A stretch of DNA of 64,000 nucleotides, taken from NCBI RefSeq assembly GCF_900177675.1, contig NZ_FXWM01000001.1:3729001-3793000 (forward strand), given 5' to 3'. Below, piece after piece: positions 1 through 8,626 of the stretch (positions are counted from its first letter, which is position 1; each line of letters starts with the position of its first letter). The DNA comes from Bacillus sp. OV166. GTDB lineage: Bacteria > Bacillota > Bacilli > Bacillales > Cytobacillaceae. The notes beneath the pieces were generated by a model. That model was not told the DNA's origin. It was given only the letters and a program-made list of their open reading frames with translations, and searched no databases. Both the position numbers and the translations under genes were made by a program.

Positions 1-56
1 TACTTTTTACAATACCACCTACTCGAACGTTGGCTTAAAAATATCTTCCATAAAAT

Positions 57-82
57 AAAGGGTCAGTGGTTACTGTCCCTTT
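57..82. terminator. hairpin downstream of CapA-like gene
   Basis: Arms AAAGGGTCAG and CTGTCCCTTT (one mismatch) around a 6-nt loop lie just past the stop of the minus-strand CapA-like gene. The U-tract is poor, so termination is only likely. Confidence 0.45.
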
Positions 83-112
83 AAACTTTATTATTAAGCC
101 ACTAGAAAAAGA

Positions 113-1300
113 CTAGTTCTCTTTTTTCACAACTTGATCATTATTTTCATATACCAGCCAATCTGATCCATTGATTTTGTTGGAACCATCAATGATTTTC
201 TGCTTGACTCTTTTCCGTTCTGAGCCAGTTAATAACGTAGGTTGATAATCATTTCTCGAGGAAACCGAAGAAATCGAAAATGGAATCACATTAATTTCTT
301 TGGCATCTGAAAGTACTCCATTTTTCAAATGAAAGGTTTGTTGAAAAACAAACGTATCCTTGTCACTTGGATTTCTATTCCCGCCAAACATAAAGTTGCC
401 GAGACTATAGACAATAAATTTCCCTTTGTATTCTTCAATCCCTTGGACTACATGAGGATGATGTCCAAGTATAAGGTCTGCACCGCTATCGATGGTAAAC
501 CGTGCTAATGACTTTTGAGAGCTGTCAGGGACATAATGCCGTTCACTGCCCCAATGATAATGAACGAGAACAATTTGGGCACCTTGTGCCCGTAAATCCT
601 TAATATCCTGCTCCACCTGACTGCGTATTTCTGGTGTGTCCGCCCACCCCTCATAACCTAAAGCGCCAATTTTCGAATCTTTGACAGTCGTAATATATTT
701 ATGATCATAACCAAAGTAACCAATTTTCTCATTTTGCAATGAAGTTATCGTATCCTGATAGCCTTTATCTAGGTAATCATGGATATGATTATTTGCTAGA
801 TTTACCGCTTCAATTCCGCCCAATTCTAAAATTTTCGCATAGGATGGATCACCTTTAAAACGAAATGTCTTCACCGCTTTTTGGGTTGCATTTGTTAGTG
901 TCGTTTCCAAATTGACCGTTGTGAAATCATCATTTAAAAAAATATTATCCAAGCCTTTGACAAAATACGCTAGTCCATTGTCAGAAGCTGCTTTGATGAA
1001 GGAAGAACTATAATTAAATGATTCATCCGACCCAAGTGTAAAATCACCAGCAGCACTTATTTTTATCGTTGTTTCTTTAACTGGTTCAGGTTTTACTTCC
1101 GGTTTAGTTCCTTGCTTTGGTTCCTCTTTTATCTTCTTAACAGGTTTTTCCTTAATCTTGGTTGTTTTTGAAACAGCATTCTTTTCCTTCATACTACTAT
1201 TTAAGTAAAAACCACCAGTAATAAGTAATATAACCGCAATGATAATGAACGGTACCAATGATTTCATTTTTCCTCGTTTTTTGTCTTTTCTACTCATCAT
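113..1300 (-). CDS. CapA family membrane-anchored protein
   Basis: A 395-aa protein of the CapA/PgsA-type family (PGA_cap, metallophosphatase-like fold), whose members are linked to polyglutamate or capsule handling at the cell surface. An N-terminal membrane anchor (about residues 13-33) is followed by a Lys/Pro/Glu-rich linker to about 78 and then the catalytic-like domain. Motifs seen are AAGDFTLGSDESF, NLANNHIHD, HYHWGSERH, GHHPHVVQG and YSLGNFMFGG, which carry the Asp/Asn/His residues expected for a metal centre. No other capsule genes are nearby, so the substrate is unknown. The start is an ATGATG pair about 13 nt after AAGGGG, so the exact first codon is not certain. Confidence 0.85.
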   Translation of the reverse strand: MMSRKDKKRGKMKSLVPFIIIAVILLITGGFYLNSSMKEKNAVSKTTKIKEKPVKKIKEEPKQGTKPEVKPEPVKETTIKISAAGDFTLGSDESFNYSSSFIKAASDNGLAYFVKGLDNIFLNDDFTTVNLETTLTNATQKAVKTFRFKGDPSYAKILELGGIEAVNLANNHIHDYLDKGYQDTITSLQNEKIGYFGYDHKYITTVKDSKIGALGYEGWADTPEIRSQVEQDIKDLRAQGAQIVLVHYHWGSERHYVPDSSQKSLARFTIDSGADLILGHHPHVVQGIEEYKGKFIVYSLGNFMFGGNRNPSDKDTFVFQQTFHLKNGVLSDAKEINVIPFSISSVSSRNDYQPTLLTGSERKRVKQKIIDGSNKINGSDWLVYENNDQVVKKEN

Positions 1301-1375
1301 AGTACCAATTACCCCTTTTATTTATTGAACTTTCCTAATTCTACAATAAGTTCAAAATTTCCTCTATAAAAAAAT

Positions 1376-1415
1376 AACCCACGTTAGTTTCCTTTAGGAA
1401 GACAACATGGGTTTT
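1376..1415 (-). terminator. terminator of pepF
   Basis: Arms AACCCACGTT and AACATGGGTT with U-rich runs on both sides, just beyond the pepF stop. It could work in both directions. Confidence 0.7.
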
Positions 1416-1431
1416 TTTGGAGTAGTTATTT

Positions 1432-3219
1432 TTACATTCGCGAGAATTCTTCTACTAATTCACCAAACCGTTTCATAGAATTTTCAATTGGATATGGAGT
1501 AGTTAGGTCGACGCCGGTCTTTTTTAACAGTTCAAGCGGAAAATCCGAACTACCGCTCTTTAAGAATTCCAAATAGGAAGTTAGCGTTTCTTGGTCGCCT
1601 TCAAGAATCTTAGTCGCCAAATGAATCGCAGATGCAAATCCTGTGGCATACTTGTAAACATAGAATGGGCGGTAGAAATGAGGGATTCTGGACCATCCAA
1701 ATTTTACTTCCTCATCAAAGACAACCTCATCCCCGTTGTATTCCCGGAATAGTGTCTCATAGGTTTGATTAAATACTTCCACATTTAAAGGCAGCCCCTT
1801 TTCAGCCATTTCATGTGTCTTCATCTCAAACTCGGCAAACATGACTTGTGTGAAAAATGTCCCCTTAAATTGATCGATAAAATGATTAACTAAATGTTTT
1901 CGAACATCAGGATCTTTCTCGTTGTTTAGTAAATAGTTAATTAACAGAACTTCATTGACGGTTGACGCCACTTCGGCCACAAAGATGCTGTAACGAGCCG
2001 TAATCTGTGGCTGGTACTGCGAACTCAGCCGGCTGTGGACACCATGCCCGCATTCATGGACCAGCGTGAATAAACTGTCCAAATCATCCTGATGATTTAA
2101 GAGAATATAGGGATGGACCCCATAGACACCAAGATTGTAGGCACCTGACCGCTTCCCAGGTGTTTCCCTAACATCAAGATAACGAGCATCTTTAAACTCC
2201 TTAAGAATCTGGATATAATCTTCCCCGAGCGGTGCTAAAGCTTTACACATCGTGTCATAGGCTTCATCATATGAAATCACTTGTTTGACTCCACTGACAA
2301 GCGGGACACTCATATCATATTGACGTAGTTCATCTAGCTCCAATTTTTCTCTGCGGATGCGTGAATATTGATGGAGTGGACCGATATTTTGTTTGGTTGT
2401 TTTGATTAGATTCTCATAGACTTCTTTTGGTACCTTATCCCCAAATAATGCCTTTTCTAATGCAGAAGGATATTGTCGGATTTTAGCAGTTGTCACATTA
2501 TTTTTGATAGCGGCGGATAGGGTGGCGGCTATCGAATTTTTCAATTGCAGGTATGGTTGATAATAAGCTTTATAGGCCTCTCTTCGCTTTTCACGATCTT
2601 TTTCATCGATTAATTTTGAATACATGCCCCTTGTTAATTCCACCCGTTCCCCGTTATCACTGGTTACTTCCCCAAACTTAATATCAGCGTTATTCATCAT
2701 TCCAAAGATATTACCTGGGGCCGAGAGTGCTTCACCTAATTGGGAAAGAACTGCTTCCTGTTCCTTTGTTAATACATGCTGCTTGTATCGAAACGACTCC
2801 CATAAATCCTCTTCAAAGTAATCCAGCCTCTTTTCAGATGATATGTACCCTGATAAAGTCTTTTCATCCAGGCTTAATAAATAAGGCATAAAGAAAGAGG
2901 TGGCAGCACTAACCTTAACACTCAGTTGTTTTGCTCTGTCTAAGTGGGACTGTGCCTGGTTATCCCTTGTATTTTCATCTACACTCAACATAGCATAGGC
3001 ATAAACTTTGTTGAATAGAAAAGATAACTCTTCTCTTTGCTTAAGATATTGATATAGTGAGTGTCCGTCTTGAATGGTACCATCATATTGTTTTAGGTTA
3101 GCTGCCATCTTTTCTATTAGCAGGTAATCTTCTTCCCATTTCTTGATATCCGAATAAATATCAGTTAAGTTCCACTTTTCATGCGCTGGGACTTCTTTTC
3201 GATTTGTATAGGTTACCAT
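1432..3219 (-). CDS. pepF: oligoendopeptidase F (M3B metallopeptidase)
   Basis: A 595-aa protein of the usual PepF length. It is a cytosolic zinc peptidase that cleaves short peptides. The zinc-binding motif HECGHG lies near residue 388 in the M3 catalytic domain, preceded by the alpha-helical N-terminal PepF domain. The C-terminal GWSRIPHFYRPFYVYKYATG segment is typical of M3B enzymes. It stands alone with its own terminator. Nothing is broken. Confidence 0.95.
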   Translation of the reverse strand: MVTYTNRKEVPAHEKWNLTDIYSDIKKWEEDYLLIEKMAANLKQYDGTIQDGHSLYQYLKQREELSFLFNKVYAYAMLSVDENTRDNQAQSHLDRAKQLSVKVSAATSFFMPYLLSLDEKTLSGYISSEKRLDYFEEDLWESFRYKQHVLTKEQEAVLSQLGEALSAPGNIFGMMNNADIKFGEVTSDNGERVELTRGMYSKLIDEKDREKRREAYKAYYQPYLQLKNSIAATLSAAIKNNVTTAKIRQYPSALEKALFGDKVPKEVYENLIKTTKQNIGPLHQYSRIRREKLELDELRQYDMSVPLVSGVKQVISYDEAYDTMCKALAPLGEDYIQILKEFKDARYLDVRETPGKRSGAYNLGVYGVHPYILLNHQDDLDSLFTLVHECGHGVHSRLSSQYQPQITARYSIFVAEVASTVNEVLLINYLLNNEKDPDVRKHLVNHFIDQFKGTFFTQVMFAEFEMKTHEMAEKGLPLNVEVFNQTYETLFREYNGDEVVFDEEVKFGWSRIPHFYRPFYVYKYATGFASAIHLATKILEGDQETLTSYLEFLKSGSSDFPLELLKKTGVDLTTPYPIENSMKRFGELVEEFSRM

Positions 3220-3331
3220 TTATCCAATTCGCTCCTCTCAATGTAAAAAATTACAATCAACTTATACTCTCTATCATAATAAATCTATTCTTAAATTCCT
3301 ATTCGTAAACCTTAAAAAAGAAGAACAAAAA

Positions 3332-3358
3332 AAGCAGGCCATTAATTTTGACCTACTT
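3332..3358 (-). terminator. terminator of trhO
   Basis: Imperfect arms AAGCAGGCC and GACCTACTT with an adjacent A/U run, directly past the trhO stop. Confidence 0.5.
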
Positions 3359-3370
3359 CTTAAATAATAC

Positions 3371-4330
3371 TTATATGGTTAATTCTTTCTCAATCACCGC
3401 TAATCTTTCCTTTACCTCATCTTCGCTTAAACCGTGTTGTGCAACATAACGGTTGCGAGGATGAACCCGGCACTCATGCGAACAGCTTCGTAAGTGTTTA
3501 TGTTCGTTTTCCTCAGAGCAAAGAATTTTTCGATTACATGCTGGGTTAGCACAATTTACGTAGCGCTCGCAAGGCTCACCAGTGTAATAATCCTTCCCGA
3601 CAACTACGTGCTCTTTTTGATTAACAGGAACACTTATTCGCTCATCGAAAACATAGAGCTGACCATCCCATAAATCCCCTTTAACTTCTGGGTCTTTTCC
3701 GTAGGTAACAATTCCGCCCTCTAGTTGCGATACATCCTCAAAGCCCTCTTTCAATAACCAGCCTGAGAATTTTTCACAACGAATGCCACCCGTACAATAG
3801 GTAAGTATCTTTTTGCCTTCAAACTCCTGCTTATTTTCTCTTATCCATTGTGGGAGGTCACGGAAGTTAAGAATATCCGGTCTTACAGCCCCTCTAAAAT
3901 GACCTAAATCATATTCATAATCATTTCGAGCATCGATGACAACCGTATCTTCCTTTTGCATTTCCGCAAAGAATTCTTTTGGTTTCAAATGCTTACCGGT
4001 TTGCCAATTGGGGTTCACGTCATCTTCCAAACGCAAAGTAACAAGCTCCGGTCTAAACCGTACCTTCATTTTTTTGAAAGCATGCTCGGACACTTCATCA
4101 ATTTTAAAAATAGTTCCTGCAAAAAGTGGATGCTCATCCATATATTTCATGTAAGCGTCAGTTTGTTCAATGGTGCCTGACACCGTTCCATTAATTCCTT
4201 CCGCCGCAATGATAATTCGACCCTTGAGACCTAGTTCATTACAGTAGTTAAGATGTTCCTGGGTCACTTCTTCAGGATTCTCTATTGAGACATATTTATA
4301 ATACAATAACACTCTATAGTCTTGATTCAT
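3371..4330 (-). CDS. trhO: tRNA uridine(34) hydroxylase, rhodanese-fold UPF0176 protein
   Basis: A 319-aa TrhO-type protein; the family carries out oxygen-dependent 5-hydroxylation of U34 in tRNA. It has an N-terminal acylphosphatase-like domain and then a rhodanese domain containing [16 protein letters not shown] and the active-site loop [15 protein letters not shown] Cys-rich C-terminal segment ([25 protein letters not shown]) follows. The SD AAGGTGG lies 5 nt before the ATG at 4330, so a longer frame that begins inside the SD is rejected. It is monocistronic. Confidence 0.93.
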   Translation of the reverse strand: MNQDYRVLLYYKYVSIENPEEVTQEHLNYCNELGLKGRIIIAAEGINGTVSGTIEQTDAYMKYMDEHPLFAGTIFKIDEVSEHAFKKMKVRFRPELVTLRLEDDVNPNWQTGKHLKPKEFFAEMQKEDTVVIDARNDYEYDLGHFRGAVRPDILNFRDLPQWIRENKQEFEGKKILTYCTGGIRCEKFSGWLLKEGFEDVSQLEGGIVTYGKDPEVKGDLWDGQLYVFDERISVPVNQKEHVVVGKDYYTGEPCERYVNCANPACNRKILCSEENEHKHLRSCSHECRVHPRNRYVAQHGLSEDEVKERLAVIEKELTI

Positions 4331-4536
4331 GTTTACCACCTTACAATTTTATATATATTAAATACTTAATTTTTTAACATTAACCTTATAATTATAGCAA
4401 AAACCAACAAATAAATTCAAATTATTTTACTCTTCGAAGGCTGCTGTACCTATATAGGTTGATATTACCAACCGTTCTTGCTCGTTTTTTCTGTTACAAT
4501 TTTTTATATGAGAAATAATAAGGAGGAACACAATCT

Positions 4537-5709
4537 ATGAATAAACGTCATCTCCTCCTTGGTCTGGTAATTGCGGTGACCTTCATTGGAGGAATACTAA
4601 CTGGAGTCATTTTCACTAAAAATAATGAAAAGCAAGATCGTCCCAATACGCAAATATTAGAAGATGCACCTAAATCGGCCATTAAGCCAAATTCAAAAGA
4701 ACTCCCTAAATTGAAGAAGGCATCATCAAAAGTGATGATCGGCTATGTTCAGGATTTTCGTGATCCAAACATGGTTGATTATTCCAAATTAACACATGTC
4801 ATTTTCTCCTTTGTTCATCCTACTAAGGATGGAGGAATTTTATTTAATGGTGATCAAGCTTTAAAAAACCTTAGAGCTGTTGTTAAAAATGCAAAAAAGC
4901 ATGATACGAAGGTGATGCTGGCGATTGGTGGATGGTACCACATCAAGGGTGGAGAATCCTATAATTATTTTAAACCGGCGATTTCTGATCCTAAATCAAG
5001 GGCAAAGCTAGTTAAAGAGCTGACTAATATCGCAGTCCGTGAAAAGCTGGATGGGATAGATATCGATTTTGAACACCCTCGTTCAACAGAGGATGCACAA
5101 AATCTCTCTGCTTTTGCGAAAGAGTTAAGTGCCCAGCTTCATCCAAAAAAGAAAGAGCTATCCATTGCTGTTAATTCAAAGATTCATGCGGTAACGTTAA
5201 CGGAAGTAGCCTTTATTCAGTATGATCCATCTATGTTCAAAACGGTAGACCATGTTAATATTATGGCGTACGATGGTCAGTATGACGGAAGTTACAATGC
5301 CGCAAATTTATCGCCCTATCCCTATACAGAGAAAATCGTAAACTATTGGACGAACCTATTTGAAACTCAGAAACTTTCAAAGGAAAAATTAGTATTGGGC
5401 GTCCCGTCTTACGCCACACCGGAAGATCCTAAAATCAAACAGGTATCCTTTGCTGCAATAATTAACAATAATCCTGCCAATGCTGGAAAGGACACTGTTC
5501 AGATGAATGGTACGACCTACCATTATAATGGCGGTGTTACGATGATAAAAAAAACACGTCTGGCCCTCGATCACGGCTTTGGCGGCATGATGATGTGGGA
5601 AGTTGGTCTTGATGCACAAGGGTCACATAGTCTGACAGGGACAATTTTTACAGAACTTAAAGCATCGGGTAAAGAACCAGTTAAATATTATACTGCAAAA
5701 GGATATTAA
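4537..5709 (+). CDS. membrane-anchored glycoside hydrolase family 18 protein
   Basis: A 390-aa protein with an N-terminal signal anchor (about residues 5-27), a Lys-rich linker and then a GH18 TIM barrel from about residue 65. The catalytic signature DGIDIDFEHP places the general-acid Glu near residue 179. NIMAYDGQYDG is the conserved substrate-side loop, and GGMMMWEVGLDAQG closes the barrel. GH18 enzymes cleave beta-1,4-GlcNAc polymers. In spore formers they act on chitin, cortex or wall glycans, and the substrate is not decided here. The SD is AAGGAGG, 9 nt before ATG. A strong terminator follows. Confidence 0.9.
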   Translation: MNKRHLLLGLVIAVTFIGGILTGVIFTKNNEKQDRPNTQILEDAPKSAIKPNSKELPKLKKASSKVMIGYVQDFRDPNMVDYSKLTHVIFSFVHPTKDGGILFNGDQALKNLRAVVKNAKKHDTKVMLAIGGWYHIKGGESYNYFKPAISDPKSRAKLVKELTNIAVREKLDGIDIDFEHPRSTEDAQNLSAFAKELSAQLHPKKKELSIAVNSKIHAVTLTEVAFIQYDPSMFKTVDHVNIMAYDGQYDGSYNAANLSPYPYTEKIVNYWTNLFETQKLSKEKLVLGVPSYATPEDPKIKQVSFAAIINNNPANAGKDTVQMNGTTYHYNGGVTMIKKTRLALDHGFGGMMMWEVGLDAQGSHSLTGTIFTELKASGKEPVKYYTAKGY

Positions 5710-5715
5710 CAAGAA

Positions 5716-5745
5716 AAGGCTGTTCCCACAGGAACGGCCTTTTTT
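5716..5745 (+). terminator. terminator of GH18 gene
   Basis: AAGGCTGTTCC / GGAACGGCCTT with a CACA loop, followed by a run of T residues. Confidence 0.85.
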
Positions 5746-5804
5746 CGGACGTCAATAGCCTCCATACCTTCGACTGAAGCCTCTTTCCCCTTTTCAAACA
5801 ACTA

Positions 5805-5817
5805 GGTGCCTGACACC
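5805..5817. repeat. GGTGCCTGACACC intergenic motif, copy 1
   Basis: Imperfect palindrome GGTG-N5-CACC. The same 13 bp recur at 37479-37491 between genes and, shortened by one base, at 63287-63298. The role is unknown. Confidence 0.5.
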
Positions 5818-5851
5818 CATTTTGACACGAAATTGTAATAAATATTGGTAT

Positions 5852-5906
5852 TTGTCGAATATTTTTCCAAAATTTTTGAAGGAGATTGTCGAAAAAGAGA
5901 GAATCA
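5852..5906 (+). promoter_or_regulatory. two Spo0A-box-like sites and a sigma-H-like promoter
   Basis: TTGTCGAA occurs perfectly at 5852-5859 and 5886-5893, which matches the 0A box. A sigma-H-like promoter overlaps the second box: GAAGGAGAT at 5878-5886, an 11-bp spacer, and AGAGAATCA at 5898-5906, each with one deviation from consensus. The combination suggests phosphorylated Spo0A control at the start of sporulation. This is inferred from sequence only. Confidence 0.5.
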
Positions 5907-5939
5907 AGTTAAGGAGGTTAAATAAAGGAGGAAATATAT

Positions 5940-6302
5940 ATGAAGAAATTGCTAACAGTTTTATGTGGAGTCATTATTGCATTATCGTTGTTTGTGACTA
6001 CTGGGAATACGGCAAAAGCTGCAGGTCCAGATGATGATTGCACCTGTCATAATCTTTTACCACTTCAGGGTGCAGAAAGAAATAAGATTGTTGCAAAGTT
6101 AATTAGCAGCGACGTGTTCAAGGAAGCGAAAAAAGATCTTCAAGAGGATGGATATAAATGGAATGGTGCAAATTCTATCGAGGTATATCAATTTGAGGGC
6201 GTTACCGCGGTTGGAGTACTATTTACAAATAAAGAAGGAATTATAGAAAGACATGCTTTTGTAAATGGTGATTACGTTGGACCTGCACCCGATATGGAAT
6301 AA
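5940..6302 (+). CDS. small secreted protein, putative sporulation-phase peptide
   Basis: A 120-aa precursor with a clear signal peptide (MKKLL, hydrophobic core, cleavage near AKA-AG about residue 29). The mature part is about 92 aa, acidic, and has an early Cys-Thr-Cys-His (CTCH) motif and a compact alpha/beta-looking region (GAERNKIVAKL, SIEVYQFEGVTAVGVLF, HAFVNGDYVG). The layout recalls the N-terminal half of halocin C8-like precursors, but there is no Cys-rich C-terminal peptide here, so this resemblance is tentative. The SD AAAGGAGG precedes ATG by 7 nt and a terminator follows. The promoter carries two Spo0A boxes. Function unknown: possible toxin, immunity or signalling peptide. Confidence 0.75.
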   Translation: MKKLLTVLCGVIIALSLFVTTGNTAKAAGPDDDCTCHNLLPLQGAERNKIVAKLISSDVFKEAKKDLQEDGYKWNGANSIEVYQFEGVTAVGVLFTNKEGIIERHAFVNGDYVGPAPDME

Positions 6303-6308
6303 TAAAAA

Positions 6309-6337
6309 AAATTCCTAACCAATTAGGTTGGGAATTT
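6309..6337. terminator. bidirectional terminator
   Basis: AAATTCCTAACC / GGTTGGGAATTT with an AATTA loop between the convergent secreted-protein and dioxygenase genes. A-runs and T-runs flank it. Confidence 0.85.
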
Positions 6338-6379
6338 TTTAGTTTTACATTCGAACTATTTAGGGAGGAGCTATTTCCA

Positions 6380-7162
6380 CTATTTATCCCCAAACTGCCA
6401 AACACTATGACTAAGGTTTCCATATCGAAAACTGCGATGCAGCAAAGTAGCTTTTTGACTATCATCGGCTGCTCCCATCGCATAGAAAATCGGGATGAAG
6501 TGTTCATTGCCATAGCGAGGTACGGCATATTCAGCATTTGGAGCAAGTGAATCATACTTAAATAAGGAATCCAAATCCCAATTATTCAGATGGGTTGCCA
6601 ACCAATCATCAAACTCAAGGGCCCATTGATCAATCTCGTTATCTGCCCATTTCACCGCGCGGAGATTGTGCACTGTTCCCCCGCTTGCAATAATTAAAAC
6701 ATCATTAGCTCGTAATGCCGATAAGCTTTTGCCGATTTTATATTGTTCCTCTGGTTTAAGTTTCGGGTTGACTGACATCGCAATGACCGGTATATCAGCA
6801 TCTGGATAAAGTAGACGAAGAACCACCCATGCCCCATGATCCAAGCCGCGTTTTGATTCGACATCAAATGGAACACCGTTTTTTGCAAACAGATCCTTAA
6901 TTTCTTGTGAAAGCTGCGGATTACCTTGAGCTGGATACTTAATCTGGTATAAAGCTGGATCAAATCCACCGAAATCATAAATAGTATCATACGTATCAAC
7001 TTCGCTTACTTTTTGCATTGATGATTCCCAATGGGCCGAAAACAAGATAATTGCCTTTGGGCGGGGCAGATTTTGCCCGAGTTGATTTAGAAACTGAGTA
7101 TATTCATTGTTCTCAACCGCAAGTAAAGGTGCACCATGAGCAATAAAAAATGATGGCATCAT
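6380..7162 (-). CDS. LigB-type extradiol ring-opening dioxygenase (DODA family)
   Basis: A 260-aa protein of the 4,5-DOPA dioxygenase/YgiD family, single-domain Fe(II)/Zn enzymes that open catechol rings. His ligand and active-site motifs are FIAHGAPLLAVE near the N terminus, FSAHWESS, LDHGAWVVLRLLYPDADIPV and IIASGGTVHNLR. It is followed closely by DoxX and an esterase in the same direction, a grouping seen in quinone/catechol detoxification loci. The natural substrate is not known. The SD is GAGGGGGA before an ATGATG start. Confidence 0.9.
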   Translation of the reverse strand: MMPSFFIAHGAPLLAVENNEYTQFLNQLGQNLPRPKAIILFSAHWESSMQKVSEVDTYDTIYDFGGFDPALYQIKYPAQGNPQLSQEIKDLFAKNGVPFDVESKRGLDHGAWVVLRLLYPDADIPVIAMSVNPKLKPEEQYKIGKSLSALRANDVLIIASGGTVHNLRAVKWADNEIDQWALEFDDWLATHLNNWDLDSLFKYDSLAPNAEYAVPRYGNEHFIPIFYAMGAADDSQKATLLHRSFRYGNLSHSVWQFGDK

Positions 7163-7183
7163 ACTACTTCCCCCTCTTTATGA

Positions 7184-7615
7184 TTAATTTCTTGTTAATG
7201 AAGTTGAATCTGTTCGTTGACCTTTAAAAATAATCTGATCTAATGCAAACATTTTGCTGCCATTGATGGCAATAAACACAGCCATCGCCATTAAAGCTAA
7301 ATCTAATTCATAACCAGCCATTTGTCCATTCCCTAAAAAGCCTATAGCTAGTTTCACTTTGATTGTTGCACCAATCATTAACAAAGCCAATAAAGCTGAA
7401 ACGATTCTACTGCCTAAACCTAAAACTAATGCAGCTCCACCGATCATTTCTACTAAAGCAACACCATATGCTAAGAATCCAGGTAAACCAATGCTTTCAA
7501 ACCATCCTACGATATTTTCGATTCCGCCTTGGAATTTAACTAACCCATGAACAAAAAACGTCACACCTAATATTACTCTTAAAATTAATGTACTTGCCTC
7601 ATATTTTTTTAACAT
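7184..7615 (-). CDS. DoxX family membrane protein
   Basis: A 143-aa integral membrane protein with four predicted helices. The DoxX signature is VILGVTFFVHGLVKFQGG, then AYGVALVEMIGGAALVLGLGSR. The family includes MhqP and CatD of Bacillus subtilis, which sit next to aromatic dioxygenases and are induced by catechol or quinones. It lies 21 bp downstream of the start of the dioxygenase gene's neighbour chain and 30 bp after the esterase gene, so the three probably form one operon read esterase-DoxX-dioxygenase. Confidence 0.88.
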   Translation of the reverse strand: MLKKYEASTLILRVILGVTFFVHGLVKFQGGIENIVGWFESIGLPGFLAYGVALVEMIGGAALVLGLGSRIVSALLALLMIGATIKVKLAIGFLGNGQMAGYELDLALMAMAVFIAINGSKMFALDQIIFKGQRTDSTSLTRN

Positions 7616-7645
7616 TATTATTTCCCCTTTTTAGTAAATTTGTTT

Positions 7646-8299
7646 TTATTTCTCCACTTTTTCTAATAACCATTGCGTGAAATCTTTATGGTTTTCTACT
7701 GATACTGAATGTCCTTCTTGATACGTTTTAAAAGTTACCATCGCCCCGAGCTTACGAAAATATTCGTTATTAGCTAGACCCCATTCAAATGGAAGCACCT
7801 GATCCATCTCACCATGTGAAATAAACAAGGATAATTGTTCGACGGGCAGAATGTTGTACTCTTCTTTGACAAAAGCAGGTACGTAACCGCTGAGGGCAAT
7901 TATACCCTTGATCCGATTTCCCAGTGATAGGCCAAGCGTCATAGAAAGGATTGCTCCTTGGCTAAAGCCGAGTAAGAATATCTGACTCTCATCAATCGAG
8001 TATTCGCTGCAGGCGTAATCAATAAAACTAGTCAGTTTACTAATTCCTTCATCGAACACTTCCCGATGAGGTTTTCCATATCCCTGAATAGTAAAATATG
8101 CATAGCCTGGCGGCTGCGAAAGATGCCCGCGGACACTAAAAATAAAGAAGTGGTCTTCTAACCCGTTAACCAAAGACAGCATATTTTGTTCATTACTTCC
8201 AATTCCATGCATTAGAAACAGTGCAGGATATTTTTTACCAGGTTCGATTTGTGCTGGTCGACGAAGTTCATAAATCATCGGTGAATTCAATTCCATCAT
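7646..8299 (-). CDS. alpha/beta hydrolase, carboxylesterase-like
   Basis: A 217-aa single-domain alpha/beta hydrolase of the phospholipase/carboxylesterase type. The nucleophile elbow is GFSQGAIL (Ser near 114), the oxyanion region is LMHGIGSNEQN, and the catalytic Asp and His are likely in SHGEMDQVLPF and YQEGHSVS. It is the first gene of the operon with DoxX and the dioxygenase, so a role in clearing aromatic esters or adducts is plausible but inferred. Two Met codons (residues 1 and 8) could start it, and the SD is weak for both. Confidence 0.85.
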   Translation of the reverse strand: MMELNSPMIYELRRPAQIEPGKKYPALFLMHGIGSNEQNMLSLVNGLEDHFFIFSVRGHLSQPPGYAYFTIQGYGKPHREVFDEGISKLTSFIDYACSEYSIDESQIFLLGFSQGAILSMTLGLSLGNRIKGIIALSGYVPAFVKEEYNILPVEQLSLFISHGEMDQVLPFEWGLANNEYFRKLGAMVTFKTYQEGHSVSVENHKDFTQWLLEKVEK

Positions 8300-8626
8300 C
8301 CTTTCTTAAAAAATTCACTCCTAATACCATTAGGGTGGCTGTTTATTTGAATACTTAACCTCTATAAAAGGTAAATATCTTCTAACGGCATCAACCCTTA
8401 AATACAAATAAATAAAAATGATTCATATTAAGAAACAAATAGGCAAAAAAAGAAGATGGCTCATTTGTTTTTATATATGAATATTTATTGTTTATAGGAT
8501 AACAAAGACCTAGTCAGATTGTCAATAAATATTTTCTAATATAAAAATTTGTTTCACATTAGAAAACACATAAAAAGAGAAACCGAATTGGTTTCTCTAA
8601 ATGGTATCGATAATCTTTCAAGATAC
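8300..8626. other. intergenic region with two long inverted repeats
   Basis: There is no gene here. It is upstream of the esterase operon and downstream of another hydrolase. It holds arms 8421-8440 / 8463-8482 (17 of 20 paired, 22-nt loop), perfect 9-bp arms TTTTCTAAT 8532-8540 / ATTAGAAAA 8558-8566, and a terminator at 8576-8598. No convincing promoter was found. Confidence 0.6.
8576..8598 (-). terminator. terminator of alpha/beta hydrolase gene
   Basis: Perfect 9-bp stem AGAGAAACC / GGTTTCTCT with a 5-nt loop and, on the minus strand, a trailing TTTTTA run. Confidence 0.85.

Noticed and set aside
4172..4184. Third exact copy of GGTGCCTGACACC
   Set aside because: It lies inside trhO and encodes GTVSGT in frame, so it is explained by coding sequence and was not counted as an intergenic copy.
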